This document shows, in pieces, positions 18,253 to 28,344 of a stretch of DNA of 64,000 bases (positions are counted from its first letter, which is position 1; each line of letters starts with the position of its first letter). The notes under the pieces are model-generated. The model was not told where the DNA came from. It was given only the letters and a program-made list of their open reading frames with translations, and ran no database searches. The DNA lies in the NCBI RefSeq assembly GCF_900104255.1, contig NZ_FNKZ01000001.1, positions 310,001 through 374,000 of the forward strand. Reading direction: 5' to 3'. A program made the position numbers and the translations under genes. Origin of the DNA: Pseudoxanthomonas sp. CF385. GTDB taxonomy: Bacteria; Pseudomonadota; Gammaproteobacteria; Xanthomonadales; Xanthomonadaceae.

Positions 18253-18795
18253 ATGATCCGACTCTTCCTCGACACCGAATGGTCCAACGACGCGCTGCGT
18301 GAGCTCGTCAGCTTGGCCCTAATCAGTGAGGACGGCGAGCATGTCTTCTACGCGGAGCGAGATCCGCTACCTGGCATGCCCTCCAGCTTCGTACGCGAGA
18401 GTGTTTACCCGCTCCTCAACCGCGGGGAAGCAGCGATGAAGGACAACGCCATGACGCACGCGCTGCGGAGCTTCTTAGAGCCCTTAGGTGATTGCGAGAT
18501 CTTCGCAGACGCGCCGCTCGACTTCTCGATGCTCAGCCGAGTATGGAACGGACGTGACCAGACACCCCCTGAACCGCCATTTCGTACGAGGCTCGCTCGC
18601 GAAGGGAATCTGATGCCGAGCGTTGAGCGATATTTTGAGCTTAACCCCGACCAGAGCGCGCTTCGGCACCATGCTCTCGTAGACGCCAGGGCACTTCGCT
18701 CAGCCTGGATCGTGGAGAACTACAGCTTCGATGGCGATGTTGGTGGTGCCACCTCACACGGCCCAACTATGACGAGTGGCTTCAGGCGAAGGTAA
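18253..18795 (+). CDS. DEDDh-type 3'-5' exonuclease-like protein, copy 2
   Basis: A 180-residue paralogue of the preceding gene, starting with the base after its TAG. It keeps the same motifs: FLDTEWS near the N-terminus, an Asp in FADAPLDFSML, and RHHALVDARALRSAW near the C-terminus. The two proteins share the block FYAERDPLP and similar spacing throughout, so they come from a tandem duplication followed by strong divergence. The last 15 codons overlap an antitoxin remnant in another frame, so the C-terminus may have been altered by the rearrangement that created that junction. They could act as a heterodimer or on different substrates. Confidence 0.68.
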   Translation: MIRLFLDTEWSNDALRELVSLALISEDGEHVFYAERDPLPGMPSSFVRESVYPLLNRGEAAMKDNAMTHALRSFLEPLGDCEIFADAPLDFSMLSRVWNGRDQTPPEPPFRTRLAREGNLMPSVERYFELNPDQSALRHHALVDARALRSAWIVENYSFDGDVGGATSHGPTMTSGFRRR

Positions 18796-18890
18796 GGGCC
18801 GCGAGAGCTGATCCCCGGCCGTCCATCCCTCACGAGATCGTCATGGAGACACCCAGGAAGGGCCTTGAGAACATCAAGCCTGACGAGTAG
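18762..18890 (+). pseudogene. C-terminal remnant of a StbD/ParD-like antitoxin
   Basis: In the frame ending at the TAG at 18888-18890, the residues PNYDEWLQAKV then DPRPSIPHEIVME match the C-terminal half of plasmid-stability antitoxins of the StbD/RelB-like group (pattern YDxWxxAKVxxxxxDPRPxIPHxxVM). No start codon or N-terminal DNA-binding half exists in this frame; upstream codons belong to the exonuclease gene. No cognate toxin gene follows; only a 31-codon open frame of unknown meaning (18899-18994) is seen. It is best read as a relic left by a deletion or recombination. Confidence 0.55.
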
Positions 18891-18964
18891 CCAATGCGAT
18901 GTCTGCTAACAACCCAAAGTGGACATGGAAGCAATACCTAAAGAGACAGCCAGTCGTGCCTGCA

Positions 18965-19198
18965 TTAGTGCGAATGGCGGCTGACTCCGGGTAAACCGCG
19001 GGCATGTACTATGAGCATGGCGTCCAAGCGCCCCTGCACGTACTGAATATCCTCATCAGCAGCCTGATGCAGAATCTCCTTCGCGAGCGCATTGAACTGA
19101 GGCCAGAACTGGGCTTCATGCCGGAGATGCTGCAGCCAAGACGGCATCATGGCGGCCAATCGGTCTAGTTCCGTATCGAGCTGCACACGAGATTTCAT
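18965..19198 (-). CDS. Small hypothetical protein coupled to the glucan synthase
   Basis: A 77-residue protein, helical and without membrane segment, that I do not recognise (begins MKSRVQLDTELDRLAAMM, with many Leu, Ala, Gln and His). Its ATG overlaps the TGA of the upstream 2900-residue glucan synthase by four bases, which implies coupled translation and makes the gene more credible than its size suggests. It is the last gene on this minus-strand transcript. Confidence 0.55.
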   Translation of the reverse strand: MKSRVQLDTELDRLAAMMPSWLQHLRHEAQFWPQFNALAKEILHQAADEDIQYVQGRLDAMLIVHARGLPGVSRHSH

Positions 19199-22100
19199 GT
19201 CGCGGCGCGTGGCCAGCTAGCTTCCACGCTGTGCACGTTGCCGTCGTCCAGGAGCGCGAAGCGAAGTCCAGTCTGCTCAACGCCGTCAAGCTGCAATGTG
19301 GCGGCACCGGCATCCCGTTGCGTTATTGAGATGATATAGAGGCTGGATCCGAAGCGGTAGCGCAGCTCGTACTCCGTCCACTCGCGAGGCACGCAGGGAT
19401 CCAGTGCCAACTCGCTCCCGATACGCTGCAAGCCCAGCAGCGACTCGGTCAACAGGCGGTACATCCAGCCGGCGGAACCGGTGTACCAGGTCCAACCGCC
19501 CCGGCCGACATGCGGTGCCACGCCATAGACATCGGCCGCTAGCACGTAAGGCTCCACCTTGTAGATGGCAGTGGCGTCCGGATCCTGCGCGTGATGAATC
19601 GGATTGATCATGCGTGCGAGTTCCCACGCTCGTTCCGTGTCGCCTTGATGCGCGAACGCCATTGCGGCCCATACCGCGGCATGTGTGTACTGGCCACCGT
19701 TTTCGCGCACGCCCGGCACGTAGCCGCGGATGTAGCCGGGATCTTTCGAGGTCTTGTCGAAGGGAGGGTCGAGCAACTGGATAAGCCCCGCCTCCCGCTT
19801 CACGAGATGGCGATCTAGTGAAGCCATCGCCTGTCGCGCGCGCACCGGATCCGCAGCGCCCGACAGCACCGACCAGCTCTGCGAGATCGAGTCGATCCTG
19901 CATTCATCGCTCTGGCTTGATCCCAGCGGCGTGCCGTCATCGAACCAGGCGCGCCGATACCATTGGCCATCCCAGGCATGGGCTTCCAGATTCCCCCGCA
20001 AGCGCTCGGCATGCTCTGCGCATTCGTCGGCGAATGCCTCATCCCCGCGCATGCGCGCCACCTCGATGAAGCGCTGCAGCGTGTCGTATAGGAAGAAGCC
20101 GAGCCAGACGCTTTCGCCCCGGCCGGCCTCGCCCACGCGGTTCATGCCGTCGTTCCAGTCGCCGGTGCCGATCAGGGGAAGCCCAAGCTCGCCGAGAAGG
20201 CTGCAACCGCGGCGCAACGCCAGCACGCAATGCTGGTAGAACGACTGCCGCAGATAGGACGTCGCAGGCATGTCGTAGTAGGATTCTTCGTCGGCACCGA
20301 CCGGGCGGCCGTCGACGAAGCCGACCTGCTCGTCCAGCACGCTGGCATCGCCCGTCACCTGCAGGTAGCGGAAGGCGGCCAGCGGCAGCCAGAGATAATC
20401 GTCCGAGCAGCGCGTGCGCACGCCGCGCCCCTGTGGTGGATGCCACCAGTGCAGCACGTCGCCTTGCGGGAACTGATGGGCCGCACACAGCAGCAGGTGC
20501 GCACGGGTCAGCGCCGGCTTGGCGTGCAGCGTGGCCATGGTGTCCTGCAACTGGTCACGGAAGCCGAACGCCCCACCGGACTGGTAGTAGCCGCTGCGCG
20601 CCACATAGCGGCACGCAAGGGTCTGATACATCAGCCAGCCGTTCACCAACGCATCGACGGCGGGCTCCGGCGTACTGACCTGCACGGACGTCAGCAGTCC
20701 ACGCCAGTGGATGCGGACGGCGTCCAGTGCGTCGTGCGCCCGCTGCGTGCCTTGAACACGGCTGGCCAGATACAGGGCATCCTCGTAATCTTTGCCAATG
20801 CCAAGCCGGAACACCGTCTCGGATGCCTCGCCATCGAGCAGCGACAAGGGCACCTGGATAGCGGCGCACGGATCGAGACCCACCCCCAGCCTGCCGGACA
20901 AACGCTCGCGCTGCAGAGCCGCCGGATCGGCCATGCTGCCATTGCGGCCGAGAAATTCCGTTCGGTCGCCCGTGAAGCTGCAGCCACTGGCATCGGTATC
21001 GAAGAACGCAACCCGGCCGTTGAACTCGGTGTTGTAGGGATTGCGTGCCGTCAACACGCCGCTGGTGGCATCCTGCTCGGTGATGACGTGCATCTGCGAT
21101 TTGACCCGCAGGTCACCCAGCACCCATTCCACATAACCGGTAGCAGAGAGTCGGCGTGCGCGTCCGGACAGATTCCTGAGCTTTAGTACCGAGTACTTGA
21201 CCGCGTCCTCGACGGCCACATACACCCACACCTCGCTGGCGATGCCATCTTCGATGTGCTCGTACACGCTGTAGCCGAAGCCATGGCGCGTCCGGTACGC
21301 CCCACGGCCTCGCCGCGGCAGCGGAAGCGGCGACCACACGTATCCGGTGTCCTCGTCGCGCAGATAGAACGCTTCGCCACCACTGTCAGCGACCGGGTCG
21401 TTGTGCCAGGGAGTGAGGCGGAACTCATGCGCGTTCTCGAACCAGGTGTAACCCGCCATGCTTTCGCTGACCACCGTGCCCAGCCTTTCGTTGGCCAGCA
21501 CGTTGGACCACGGCGCCGGTGTCGGACCGCCTTCGCGGGTGGTGATCACATACTCGCGGCCATCGGCCGAGAAAGCACCGGTTCCGTTGTCGTGGATGAA
21601 GGTGCCGGACACGGCCTCGAAAGGCCAGCTGTCGTCTTCCTCATCTACATCTACCGGTGGCGGCAACCCGGTCGATGCATCGAGCGCGGGAAGCTCCACA
21701 GGATCCTCGCGCGGCCCCTCCGCCAACAGCGTCGGCATGATGCGTTCGGCGGGCTCGCGGCGACCGATCTGTGCGGCCAGCGAGCCCTGCTGGTCGCTGA
21801 TGATCACCCGCGCCACCGACTGCAGCAGGATGCGGTCCTCCTGCGACATCTGCTGGCCCGGGCGCACGAAGATGCCACCCGGACGATCCAGCACGTTCGC
21901 CTCCGGATCGGCCGAGATCATGCCCAGGATCAGGTCCTGCAACTGCTGCCGGTAGCCGGCCTGGCTCTCGTTCCAGATCACCAAGTCCGCACGCAGTCCT
22001 TTGAGGCGCCAATAGGCGTGCGCCTGCACCATTTGCCGCACCAGTTCGATGTTGTCGGCATCCGAGATCTGCAGCAGGGCGATAGGCAGGTCGCCCGAGA

Positions 22101-25100
22101 TCGCGTGGCCCCACAGACCGGACTGGCCACGCTGGTTCTGCAGCAGGATGTCGGCTTCTGCGCGCAGCAGCGGGTGCGCATAGACGATCAGCCCAGCCAA
22201 CCGTTCGTAGAGCTGCGCATCGGCCTGCGATGCGTTGATCTGCCGGCGGACGACCTGGCTGTGCGTCCAAGCCAGGTCGAAGACGCGGTCGGCGAGCCGG
22301 CGATCGCGGTACTTGTCGATCAGTCCGGCGCAGGCTTCGCGGTCAACGCCTACGCCATGCACCATGTCGATCATCGCCGTCTGACCCGGCGCCAGCTCGA
22401 TCCGGCATCGGATGGCCGCGATCGGGTCCAGTACGGAGCCTTCGCTGTCGGACAGCGCGTCCTGCTCGGCCAATGCCGCCGGCGTGCGCGGCGTGTTGCC
22501 ACGACCGAGGAAGCGCGCGCGATCGGTTTCGTACGAGATCGCACCAATATCCGCGTCATGAACCGCCACCAGGTGGAACATCCACGGCGGTATATCGTCG
22601 TGCGCGCGTGGTCGGCGCGTGCACAACAGCGCCTGTTTCTCGCGCAGGATCTCCGACTGCACGAACAGATTGCTGAAAGCCGGATGCAGTTCGTCCGCGA
22701 TGGCCGGCGCCAGCACCACCTCGGCATAGGTGGTGATCTCGATGGTGCGTGTCCGTCGGCTCCGGTTGCTCAGGCGCAGCCGGCGCAGTTCGATGTCGTC
22801 TTCGGCGGAGATGGCGATCTCCAGGTGGCTCTCGTAGCCGCGTTTGCGGCCCCGGAACTCGACCTTGGCATCGGAGAAGATCGCCTCGTACTGCTCCACG
22901 GGCGCGCATGCCGGCTGCAGCGACGTGGACCAGAACTCTCCGCTCTCCACATCCCGCAGGTAGCAGAAGTTGCCCCAGTGGTCGCGCGTGCCGTCTTCAC
23001 GCCAGCGCGTGACCGCCATGTCGCGGTGGCGGCTGTATCCGCCGCCGGCGCTGGTGACCAGGCCGTGGTAGCGCCCGTTGGAGAGCAGTTGCACCGCCGG
23101 ACGCGACATGCTCGGGTTGCGGAAGATGCGCAACTGGGTTTCGGCTTCGGTAGGCGCGGCGCGTGTGCCCAGCGCCTCGGCCTCGTGCGGATGGAACACG
23201 CCGGTATGCGGGATGCGCTCCTGAAGCAGCAGCAGGGTCGCCTGGAACTCGGCATCGGCCACGAAGCGCCGCTGCATCGGCTGCTGTCGCAGCAGATGGA
23301 GGAGCGAGAGAAACCCCATGCCCTGGTGATGCGCCATGAAGGAGCGCACCACCACGTAGTCCTGGCCGGGTGGAACGCGCACAGGCGTGTAGTCGATGGC
23401 CTCGTACAACCCGAAGTGCCCACCGAAGCCGAGGGCGGCCAGTCGTTGCAGGTTCTGGCAGGCCGCTTCCGGCGCCACCATCAGCGCCATCATCGTGGCG
23501 TAAGGCGCGATGACGAGATCCTGGCCCAGCCCGCGCTTCAGGCCCAGTCCCGGTACGCCGAAGGCGCGGTACTGGTAGTTCATGCGCGCGTCGACGGTGT
23601 TGTAGCCCGATTCGGAGATGCCCCATGGCACGTCATGGCGCTCACCATGCTGGATCTGGGCTTCCACCGCATGCCGGGAGGTCTGGTCCAGCAGCGTGTC
23701 CGGATAGTTGGGCATGACCAGCTGCGGCATCAGGTACTCGAACATCGAGCCGCTCCACGACAGCAGCGTCGCGTCGCCGTTGACCTCGGTCAGCAGGCGA
23801 CCCAGCGCGAACCAGCTCTCCTGCGGCAACTGTCCCTGCGCGATCGCCACGAAGCTGCACAGGCGAGCCTCCGAGGCCAACAGGTCGTAGAGCCCGTTGT
23901 CCAGGCGGTGCTCGTCCACGTTGTAGCCGATCACCAGCAGGTGGCGCGCGCGGTCGTAGAGGAACTCGTACTCCATCAGCGAGAACTGGCCGGCGATGTG
24001 CGCCAGGCGCTCGAGTTGGTGGATCCGTTCGCGCGCGCGCCGGGTCGCAAGCGCACCGGCAGGACCGTCCTGCAGCTCGCGCAGGGTGGGCAGGTGATCG
24101 CCGACCCATGCGTCGGCATCGGGCAGCAGGAACTGCAGCTCCGCATGCGCCGACCGACAGCCTTCGACGAGGGAGGTCGGCCAATGATGCGGATGGATCT
24201 GGTCGGGACCGATGGCCGGCCAGGCCGCGACGATGCCCTCCGCATGCACCACCAGGCGCGCCAGCATGCGTTCGGCATCGGTGACGGTGGATGGCGGTTC
24301 CCGTTGGGCCTGCATCAGCACGGTGCGGAATTCGATCACCGCCAACGACAACGCGTCGTCATCGGACGGCGTGCCCGCGACGGCGTCTTCCAGCACGGCC
24401 AGGGTGTCGGCCAGTCCGTTGAACGTGGCGGGCACCAGGACGGGGGCATCCGCCATGGCCAGCAGGCCCTGTCGCAAGGTCAGCAGATGTCCGGCGAGGT
24501 TGCCGCTGTCGACCGTGGAAATGTAGGCCGGTGGCAGCGGCTGCAAGGTTTCGGTGTCGTACCAGTTGTAGAAGTGCCCGCGATGGCGGGGCAGCATCTC
24601 CAGCGTGTCGAACGCGAGGCGGGTGCGCTCCATCACGCCGCCCGCCTGCAGGTAGCCGAAATCGTAGGCCGCCAGGTTGGCCAGGAGCGACAAGCCGATG
24701 TTGGTCGGCGAGGTGCGTCGCGCCACCACCAGCGCCGGATGCTCTTGCACGTTGTCGGGTGGCAGCCAGTGATCCTCTGCGCGCACATAGGTTTCGAAGA
24801 AGGCCCACGTCCGTCGCGACAGCTTGCCGAGGAACGCCAACTGCAGTGCGGACAGCTTGTCCGTCCGCCGGTCCGGCGGGCGGCCAAGCCAAGCCATCAG
24901 CACCGGCGACAGCAGCCAGAGCAGCAGCAAGGGCGTGGCCACCCACAGTGCGGCCGGCTGTTTCATCACCAGCAGTGCGGCGACGGCGGCCGAGATCAGC
25001 GGTGCCGGCGCCATGCTGTAGAGCTCCGCGCTCACACCGCTGCCCAGACTGCGTTCGACTTCGCTGGACGGGTTCCACTGCAATAGGTGCCGTCGTGTGA

Positions 25101-27897
25101 CCACGAGGCGCCAGAGCGTGCGCAGGATCGCGCCTAGGCTGAAAAAAGCCTCGTAGGGCAGGCAGGCCACATTGACGACCGCGCGCCAGAGTTGCTTCAG
25201 ACAGGATTTCCCCACCTGCACCAGATGGGTTTCCAGCGGCATGTCCACCGGCAGGGCGACCATATCCCGCAGCGCCGGAAGCAGCACGGGCAGGGCCCAT
25301 AGGCTCAGCAGCCACGCGGTCCAGGCGAGCGGGTCCGGCGAGAACAGCCAGCCCAGCACCAGCAGGGCGAAGGTGGCCGTCGGCACCAGGCTGCGTCGCA
25401 GGTTGTCGAGCAGCTTGCCGCGCGAGAGCCAGGACAGCGGATTGCGCTCAAGCCCGCTGCCGCGGCGCGGTACCCACGGCAACAACCACGGCAGCAGCTG
25501 CCAGTCGCCGCGGATCCACCGATAGCGCCGCTTCACGTCAGCCGCGTAGCGCGACGGATAGTCTTCGAACAGACGCACGTCGCTGACCAGGCCGGCACGT
25601 GTGTAGCACCCCTCCAGCAGGTCATGGCTGAGGATACGGTTGTCGGGAAAGCGGTCCGCGAGCGCATGCTCGAATGCATCCACATCGTAGATGCCCTTGC
25701 CGACGAAGGACCCCTCGCCGAACAGGTCCTGGTAGACGTCCGATACGGTGCGTGTGTAGGGATCGATGCCGGGCTCACTGCCGAACATGCGCGCATAGCG
25801 CGAACTCGGCCGCCCGCTGAGGCTGGTGCCTACGCTGGGCTGCAGGATGCCGTAGCCGCGGACCACGCGCCGTCGCCGCGGGTCGAACACGGCCTGGTTG
25901 AGCGGGTGCGCCAGCGTGCCGGCGAACTCGCGCGCGGCGTCTCGCGGCAATTTGGTGTCCGTGTCCAGCGTGATCACGTAGCGCACCTGCGCCAGCACGC
26001 CGATGTTGCCGGTCACCTGCAGGAAGTCTTCTCCCAGTCCGCCACGCAGCAGCCGGTTCAATGCCGCCAGCTTGCCTCGTTTGCGTTCGTAGCCCATCCA
26101 GCGCCGTTCGCGCGGATTCCACAAGCGCGGGCGATGAAAGAGGAAGAACAGGTCGCCGCCGCCTTCGTCGGCCCGTTCCGGCGCGTAGCGGCGGTTGAGC
26201 TGTTCGACCCGGTGTACGGCATGGGCCAGCAGCGTGGCATCGCCGGGCAGTGATGCGTCGTCCGCATCCAGGAAATCGGTGAGCAGGGCGAAATGCAGGT
26301 GGCGGTCGCGGTTGGCCAGGAAGCGGACTTCCAGTGCTTCGACCAGGGTGTCCACCCCCTCCACGCTGCCGAGCATGCTGGGGACCACCACCAGTGTGCG
26401 TGCCGTGGCCGGGATGCCTTTGGAGAAATCCATCCGGGGCAGGGGCCGGGGCGGCACCAGCAACGTCGCTGCCCAATTGACCAGGGCGATACCGAGCTCG
26501 CTGAAGGCGAGCAGCGCCAGCACGGCGGGCAACCAGAGCGGCACTCCCTGCACGGAGGACCCCGCCGTCAGCAGGCCGTGGGTGAACAGCCCGATGATGC
26601 TGGCGATCGGGAGCAGATAGACCGCCAGCGGAATCCTGCGCGGACGCAGATGGACCGGCCGCGCGCCGGGCAACGAGGCGGTCACCGCTGCCTGCGTTCG
26701 GCCGACGCCATCGTCCACCAGATAGAAGCCGACGTGCGCCTGGTGATGGCCCGGCGCGGCAGTGGCGGCGGCCTGCGCCAACTGCAGCGCGATCTCCGCC
26801 ACCGCGTTCTCACCGACATTCGCGAGCCGTGCGATCTTTTCCACCACGTGCCGGTAACTGTCGCGGGTGCTGAAATCCATCAGCGCGTACGTGCGCGCCG
26901 GGTCGGCACGGAGCGTGCGCTCGACCACGCTCATGTCTTCGACGAATTCCCGCCAGTCTATGTTGGCCAGGAAACGCAGGCTACCGATGCTGTTGCTGAT
27001 CGACACCTGGTCCGCGGCCTGCTGCTGGCTTTCCAGATGCACCAGTTCCTCGATGCGCAGCCCGCCATCCGCCGCCCATTGCTCCAGCCAGGTGATCGGC
27101 ATGGAGAAAACGCCGCCCCGTCCCTGCAGGCCACGCGTCAGCTCGGAAACGAATGCGCCGCTCAGCGGCGGATCCGAGCGGGCCATGTCGGCGATGACCA
27201 GCACCACGTCCTTTGGATTCTCCGCCGCCGTCCGGTTGAGCTGGGCGGCCCACTCGCTGGCCAAGCGGTGATCGTCGCCGTCGCGCATCACGCGCACTGC
27301 CATACGTCGCAGGTTATCGATAAGCGCCAGTCGCAACATGATCGGGATGGCCCACAACTCACCGAGTTTCAGTGGCGTGATGGACTGATAGGCGGCGAAG
27401 AAGCGGCGCAGCGTTTCGGCGTCGATGCGGCCATCGCCGTGCGCGATGGCCTCCAGGGACAGGTCGTACACACGCGGCAGGCCGCTCGAGGGTCCCTGGC
27501 TGAGGGACGGGAGCTGTCGGCTGTAGCCTTTCGGCAGATGCCGCCGTGCGGTGACGATCTGCTCTTCCACTAGGTAGTAGTTGTCCAACAACCACTCGCC
27601 AGCCGGCGTGATGCGCATGTCGTCCTGGACCATCCGCGTCAACAGCGCGCAGACATCATCCAGCAGACCTTCGTTCTCGGCCAGGCGATCCAGCAGGCGT
27701 TCCGGTCCCACCTGTGGATGTATCCGATGAGCACGCGCCAGTGCGCGGCCATGCACTTCCATCTGTTCGACATTGAACAATTGCGCCCGCAGCGGTGCTT
27801 CCGCGCGCAACGGCTTCTGGATCGAGGTGCGGCGCCAGCGCCACAGACGCCTGCGCAAGCGTAACCAGCGGCTGAAAACCCTCCAGACCTGGGGCAT
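19195..27897 (-). CDS. ndvB: Cyclic beta-1,2-glucan synthase (NdvB/ChvB-like)
   Basis: A 2900-residue inner-membrane enzyme that builds beta-1,2-linked glucose chains from UDP-glucose and closes them into a periplasmic ring. An N-terminal helical domain precedes transmembrane segments around residues 430-490. A family-84 glycosyltransferase core follows, with the acidic TLDTDTKLPRD (about 640) and the processive-synthase motif RYRWIRGDW (about 795). Further membrane helices lie at about 840-1030. A cyclising/spacer region carries QGMGFLSL and a C-terminal GH94 phosphorylase-like domain has TGDWNDGMNRVGE (about 2580). Length and domain order match the family. It follows three small minus-strand genes and is coupled to one more. 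Confidence 0.95.
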   Translation of the reverse strand: MPQVWRVFSRWLRLRRRLWRWRRTSIQKPLRAEAPLRAQLFNVEQMEVHGRALARAHRIHPQVGPERLLDRLAENEGLLDDVCALLTRMVQDDMRITPAGEWLLDNYYLVEEQIVTARRHLPKGYSRQLPSLSQGPSSGLPRVYDLSLEAIAHGDGRIDAETLRRFFAAYQSITPLKLGELWAIPIMLRLALIDNLRRMAVRVMRDGDDHRLASEWAAQLNRTAAENPKDVVLVIADMARSDPPLSGAFVSELTRGLQGRGGVFSMPITWLEQWAADGGLRIEELVHLESQQQAADQVSISNSIGSLRFLANIDWREFVEDMSVVERTLRADPARTYALMDFSTRDSYRHVVEKIARLANVGENAVAEIALQLAQAAATAAPGHHQAHVGFYLVDDGVGRTQAAVTASLPGARPVHLRPRRIPLAVYLLPIASIIGLFTHGLLTAGSSVQGVPLWLPAVLALLAFSELGIALVNWAATLLVPPRPLPRMDFSKGIPATARTLVVVPSMLGSVEGVDTLVEALEVRFLANRDRHLHFALLTDFLDADDASLPGDATLLAHAVHRVEQLNRRYAPERADEGGGDLFFLFHRPRLWNPRERRWMGYERKRGKLAALNRLLRGGLGEDFLQVTGNIGVLAQVRYVITLDTDTKLPRDAAREFAGTLAHPLNQAVFDPRRRRVVRGYGILQPSVGTSLSGRPSSRYARMFGSEPGIDPYTRTVSDVYQDLFGEGSFVGKGIYDVDAFEHALADRFPDNRILSHDLLEGCYTRAGLVSDVRLFEDYPSRYAADVKRRYRWIRGDWQLLPWLLPWVPRRGSGLERNPLSWLSRGKLLDNLRRSLVPTATFALLVLGWLFSPDPLAWTAWLLSLWALPVLLPALRDMVALPVDMPLETHLVQVGKSCLKQLWRAVVNVACLPYEAFFSLGAILRTLWRLVVTRRHLLQWNPSSEVERSLGSGVSAELYSMAPAPLISAAVAALLVMKQPAALWVATPLLLLWLLSPVLMAWLGRPPDRRTDKLSALQLAFLGKLSRRTWAFFETYVRAEDHWLPPDNVQEHPALVVARRTSPTNIGLSLLANLAAYDFGYLQAGGVMERTRLAFDTLEMLPRHRGHFYNWYDTETLQPLPPAYISTVDSGNLAGHLLTLRQGLLAMADAPVLVPATFNGLADTLAVLEDAVAGTPSDDDALSLAVIEFRTVLMQAQREPPSTVTDAERMLARLVVHAEGIVAAWPAIGPDQIHPHHWPTSLVEGCRSAHAELQFLLPDADAWVGDHLPTLRELQDGPAGALATRRARERIHQLERLAHIAGQFSLMEYEFLYDRARHLLVIGYNVDEHRLDNGLYDLLASEARLCSFVAIAQGQLPQESWFALGRLLTEVNGDATLLSWSGSMFEYLMPQLVMPNYPDTLLDQTSRHAVEAQIQHGERHDVPWGISESGYNTVDARMNYQYRAFGVPGLGLKRGLGQDLVIAPYATMMALMVAPEAACQNLQRLAALGFGGHFGLYEAIDYTPVRVPPGQDYVVVRSFMAHHQGMGFLSLLHLLRQQPMQRRFVADAEFQATLLLLQERIPHTGVFHPHEAEALGTRAAPTEAETQLRIFRNPSMSRPAVQLLSNGRYHGLVTSAGGGYSRHRDMAVTRWREDGTRDHWGNFCYLRDVESGEFWSTSLQPACAPVEQYEAIFSDAKVEFRGRKRGYESHLEIAISAEDDIELRRLRLSNRSRRTRTIEITTYAEVVLAPAIADELHPAFSNLFVQSEILREKQALLCTRRPRAHDDIPPWMFHLVAVHDADIGAISYETDRARFLGRGNTPRTPAALAEQDALSDSEGSVLDPIAAIRCRIELAPGQTAMIDMVHGVGVDREACAGLIDKYRDRRLADRVFDLAWTHSQVVRRQINASQADAQLYERLAGLIVYAHPLLRAEADILLQNQRGQSGLWGHAISGDLPIALLQISDADNIELVRQMVQAHAYWRLKGLRADLVIWNESQAGYRQQLQDLILGMISADPEANVLDRPGGIFVRPGQQMSQEDRILLQSVARVIISDQQGSLAAQIGRREPAERIMPTLLAEGPREDPVELPALDASTGLPPPVDVDEEDDSWPFEAVSGTFIHDNGTGAFSADGREYVITTREGGPTPAPWSNVLANERLGTVVSESMAGYTWFENAHEFRLTPWHNDPVADSGGEAFYLRDEDTGYVWSPLPLPRRGRGAYRTRHGFGYSVYEHIEDGIASEVWVYVAVEDAVKYSVLKLRNLSGRARRLSATGYVEWVLGDLRVKSQMHVITEQDATSGVLTARNPYNTEFNGRVAFFDTDASGCSFTGDRTEFLGRNGSMADPAALQRERLSGRLGVGLDPCAAIQVPLSLLDGEASETVFRLGIGKDYEDALYLASRVQGTQRAHDALDAVRIHWRGLLTSVQVSTPEPAVDALVNGWLMYQTLACRYVARSGYYQSGGAFGFRDQLQDTMATLHAKPALTRAHLLLCAAHQFPQGDVLHWWHPPQGRGVRTRCSDDYLWLPLAAFRYLQVTGDASVLDEQVGFVDGRPVGADEESYYDMPATSYLRQSFYQHCVLALRRGCSLLGELGLPLIGTGDWNDGMNRVGEAGRGESVWLGFFLYDTLQRFIEVARMRGDEAFADECAEHAERLRGNLEAHAWDGQWYRRAWFDDGTPLGSSQSDECRIDSISQSWSVLSGAADPVRARQAMASLDRHLVKREAGLIQLLDPPFDKTSKDPGYIRGYVPGVRENGGQYTHAAVWAAMAFAHQGDTERAWELARMINPIHHAQDPDATAIYKVEPYVLAADVYGVAPHVGRGGWTWYTGSAGWMYRLLTESLLGLQRIGSELALDPCVPREWTEYELRYRFGSSLYIISITQRDAGAATLQLDGVEQTGLRFALLDDGNVHSVEASWPRAAT

Positions 27898-28031
27898 CGG
27901 AAATCCTGTGGGGGGCGGCTGACCGACGTTGAACCCATCCTTGCACGCACTTCAGGAGGTGGGTGTGAAGGATGTAGCCCGGCCGCGAACGCATCGCGGT
28001 CGAATCCGCGTCTCGCGAACGAACGAAACTA

Positions 28032-28307
28032 CTAGGTGGGCATCGGCGTCAAGGTAAAGAGGAAGCCGCGCGCATCCAGCATCGCGCGCAGGCGTTCCTC
28101 GGCGGCGATGCGATTGAAGGTGCGCCGCACCCAAAGGCCGTAGCACGGACGACCACCTCCCGCATTGCTGCCAGGCTGGACACGACGGCTCACACGGACA
28201 TCCATGGATTCGCACGCGGTCGCCCAGATGACGCGCAGGTCGTCCGGGCCGATGGATTGGCGAGTACCCAAGTGTAGCAGGAAGACCTGCCTCTGTTCGC
28301 GTCGCAT
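28032..28307 (-). CDS. Hypothetical protein
   Basis: A 91-residue basic protein (opens MRREQRQVFLLHLGTRQ; central RPCYGLWVRRTFNRIA) with no signal peptide or membrane helix. I do not recognise the family. It lies between the 80-residue gene and the glucan synthase on the same strand, so it may belong to that transcript. Confidence 0.5.
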   Translation of the reverse strand: MRREQRQVFLLHLGTRQSIGPDDLRVIWATACESMDVRVSRRVQPGSNAGGGRPCYGLWVRRTFNRIAAEERLRAMLDARGFLFTLTPMPT

Positions 28308-28344
28308 TGGGATCCCCTCGGCCTACTCACCCGTTCACGCCGGC

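Noticed and set aside
21256..25086. 1276-codon open frame on the plus strand
   Set aside because: It lies wholly antisense to the glucan synthase, which has clear catalytic motifs; the frame is open because of high GC codon bias.
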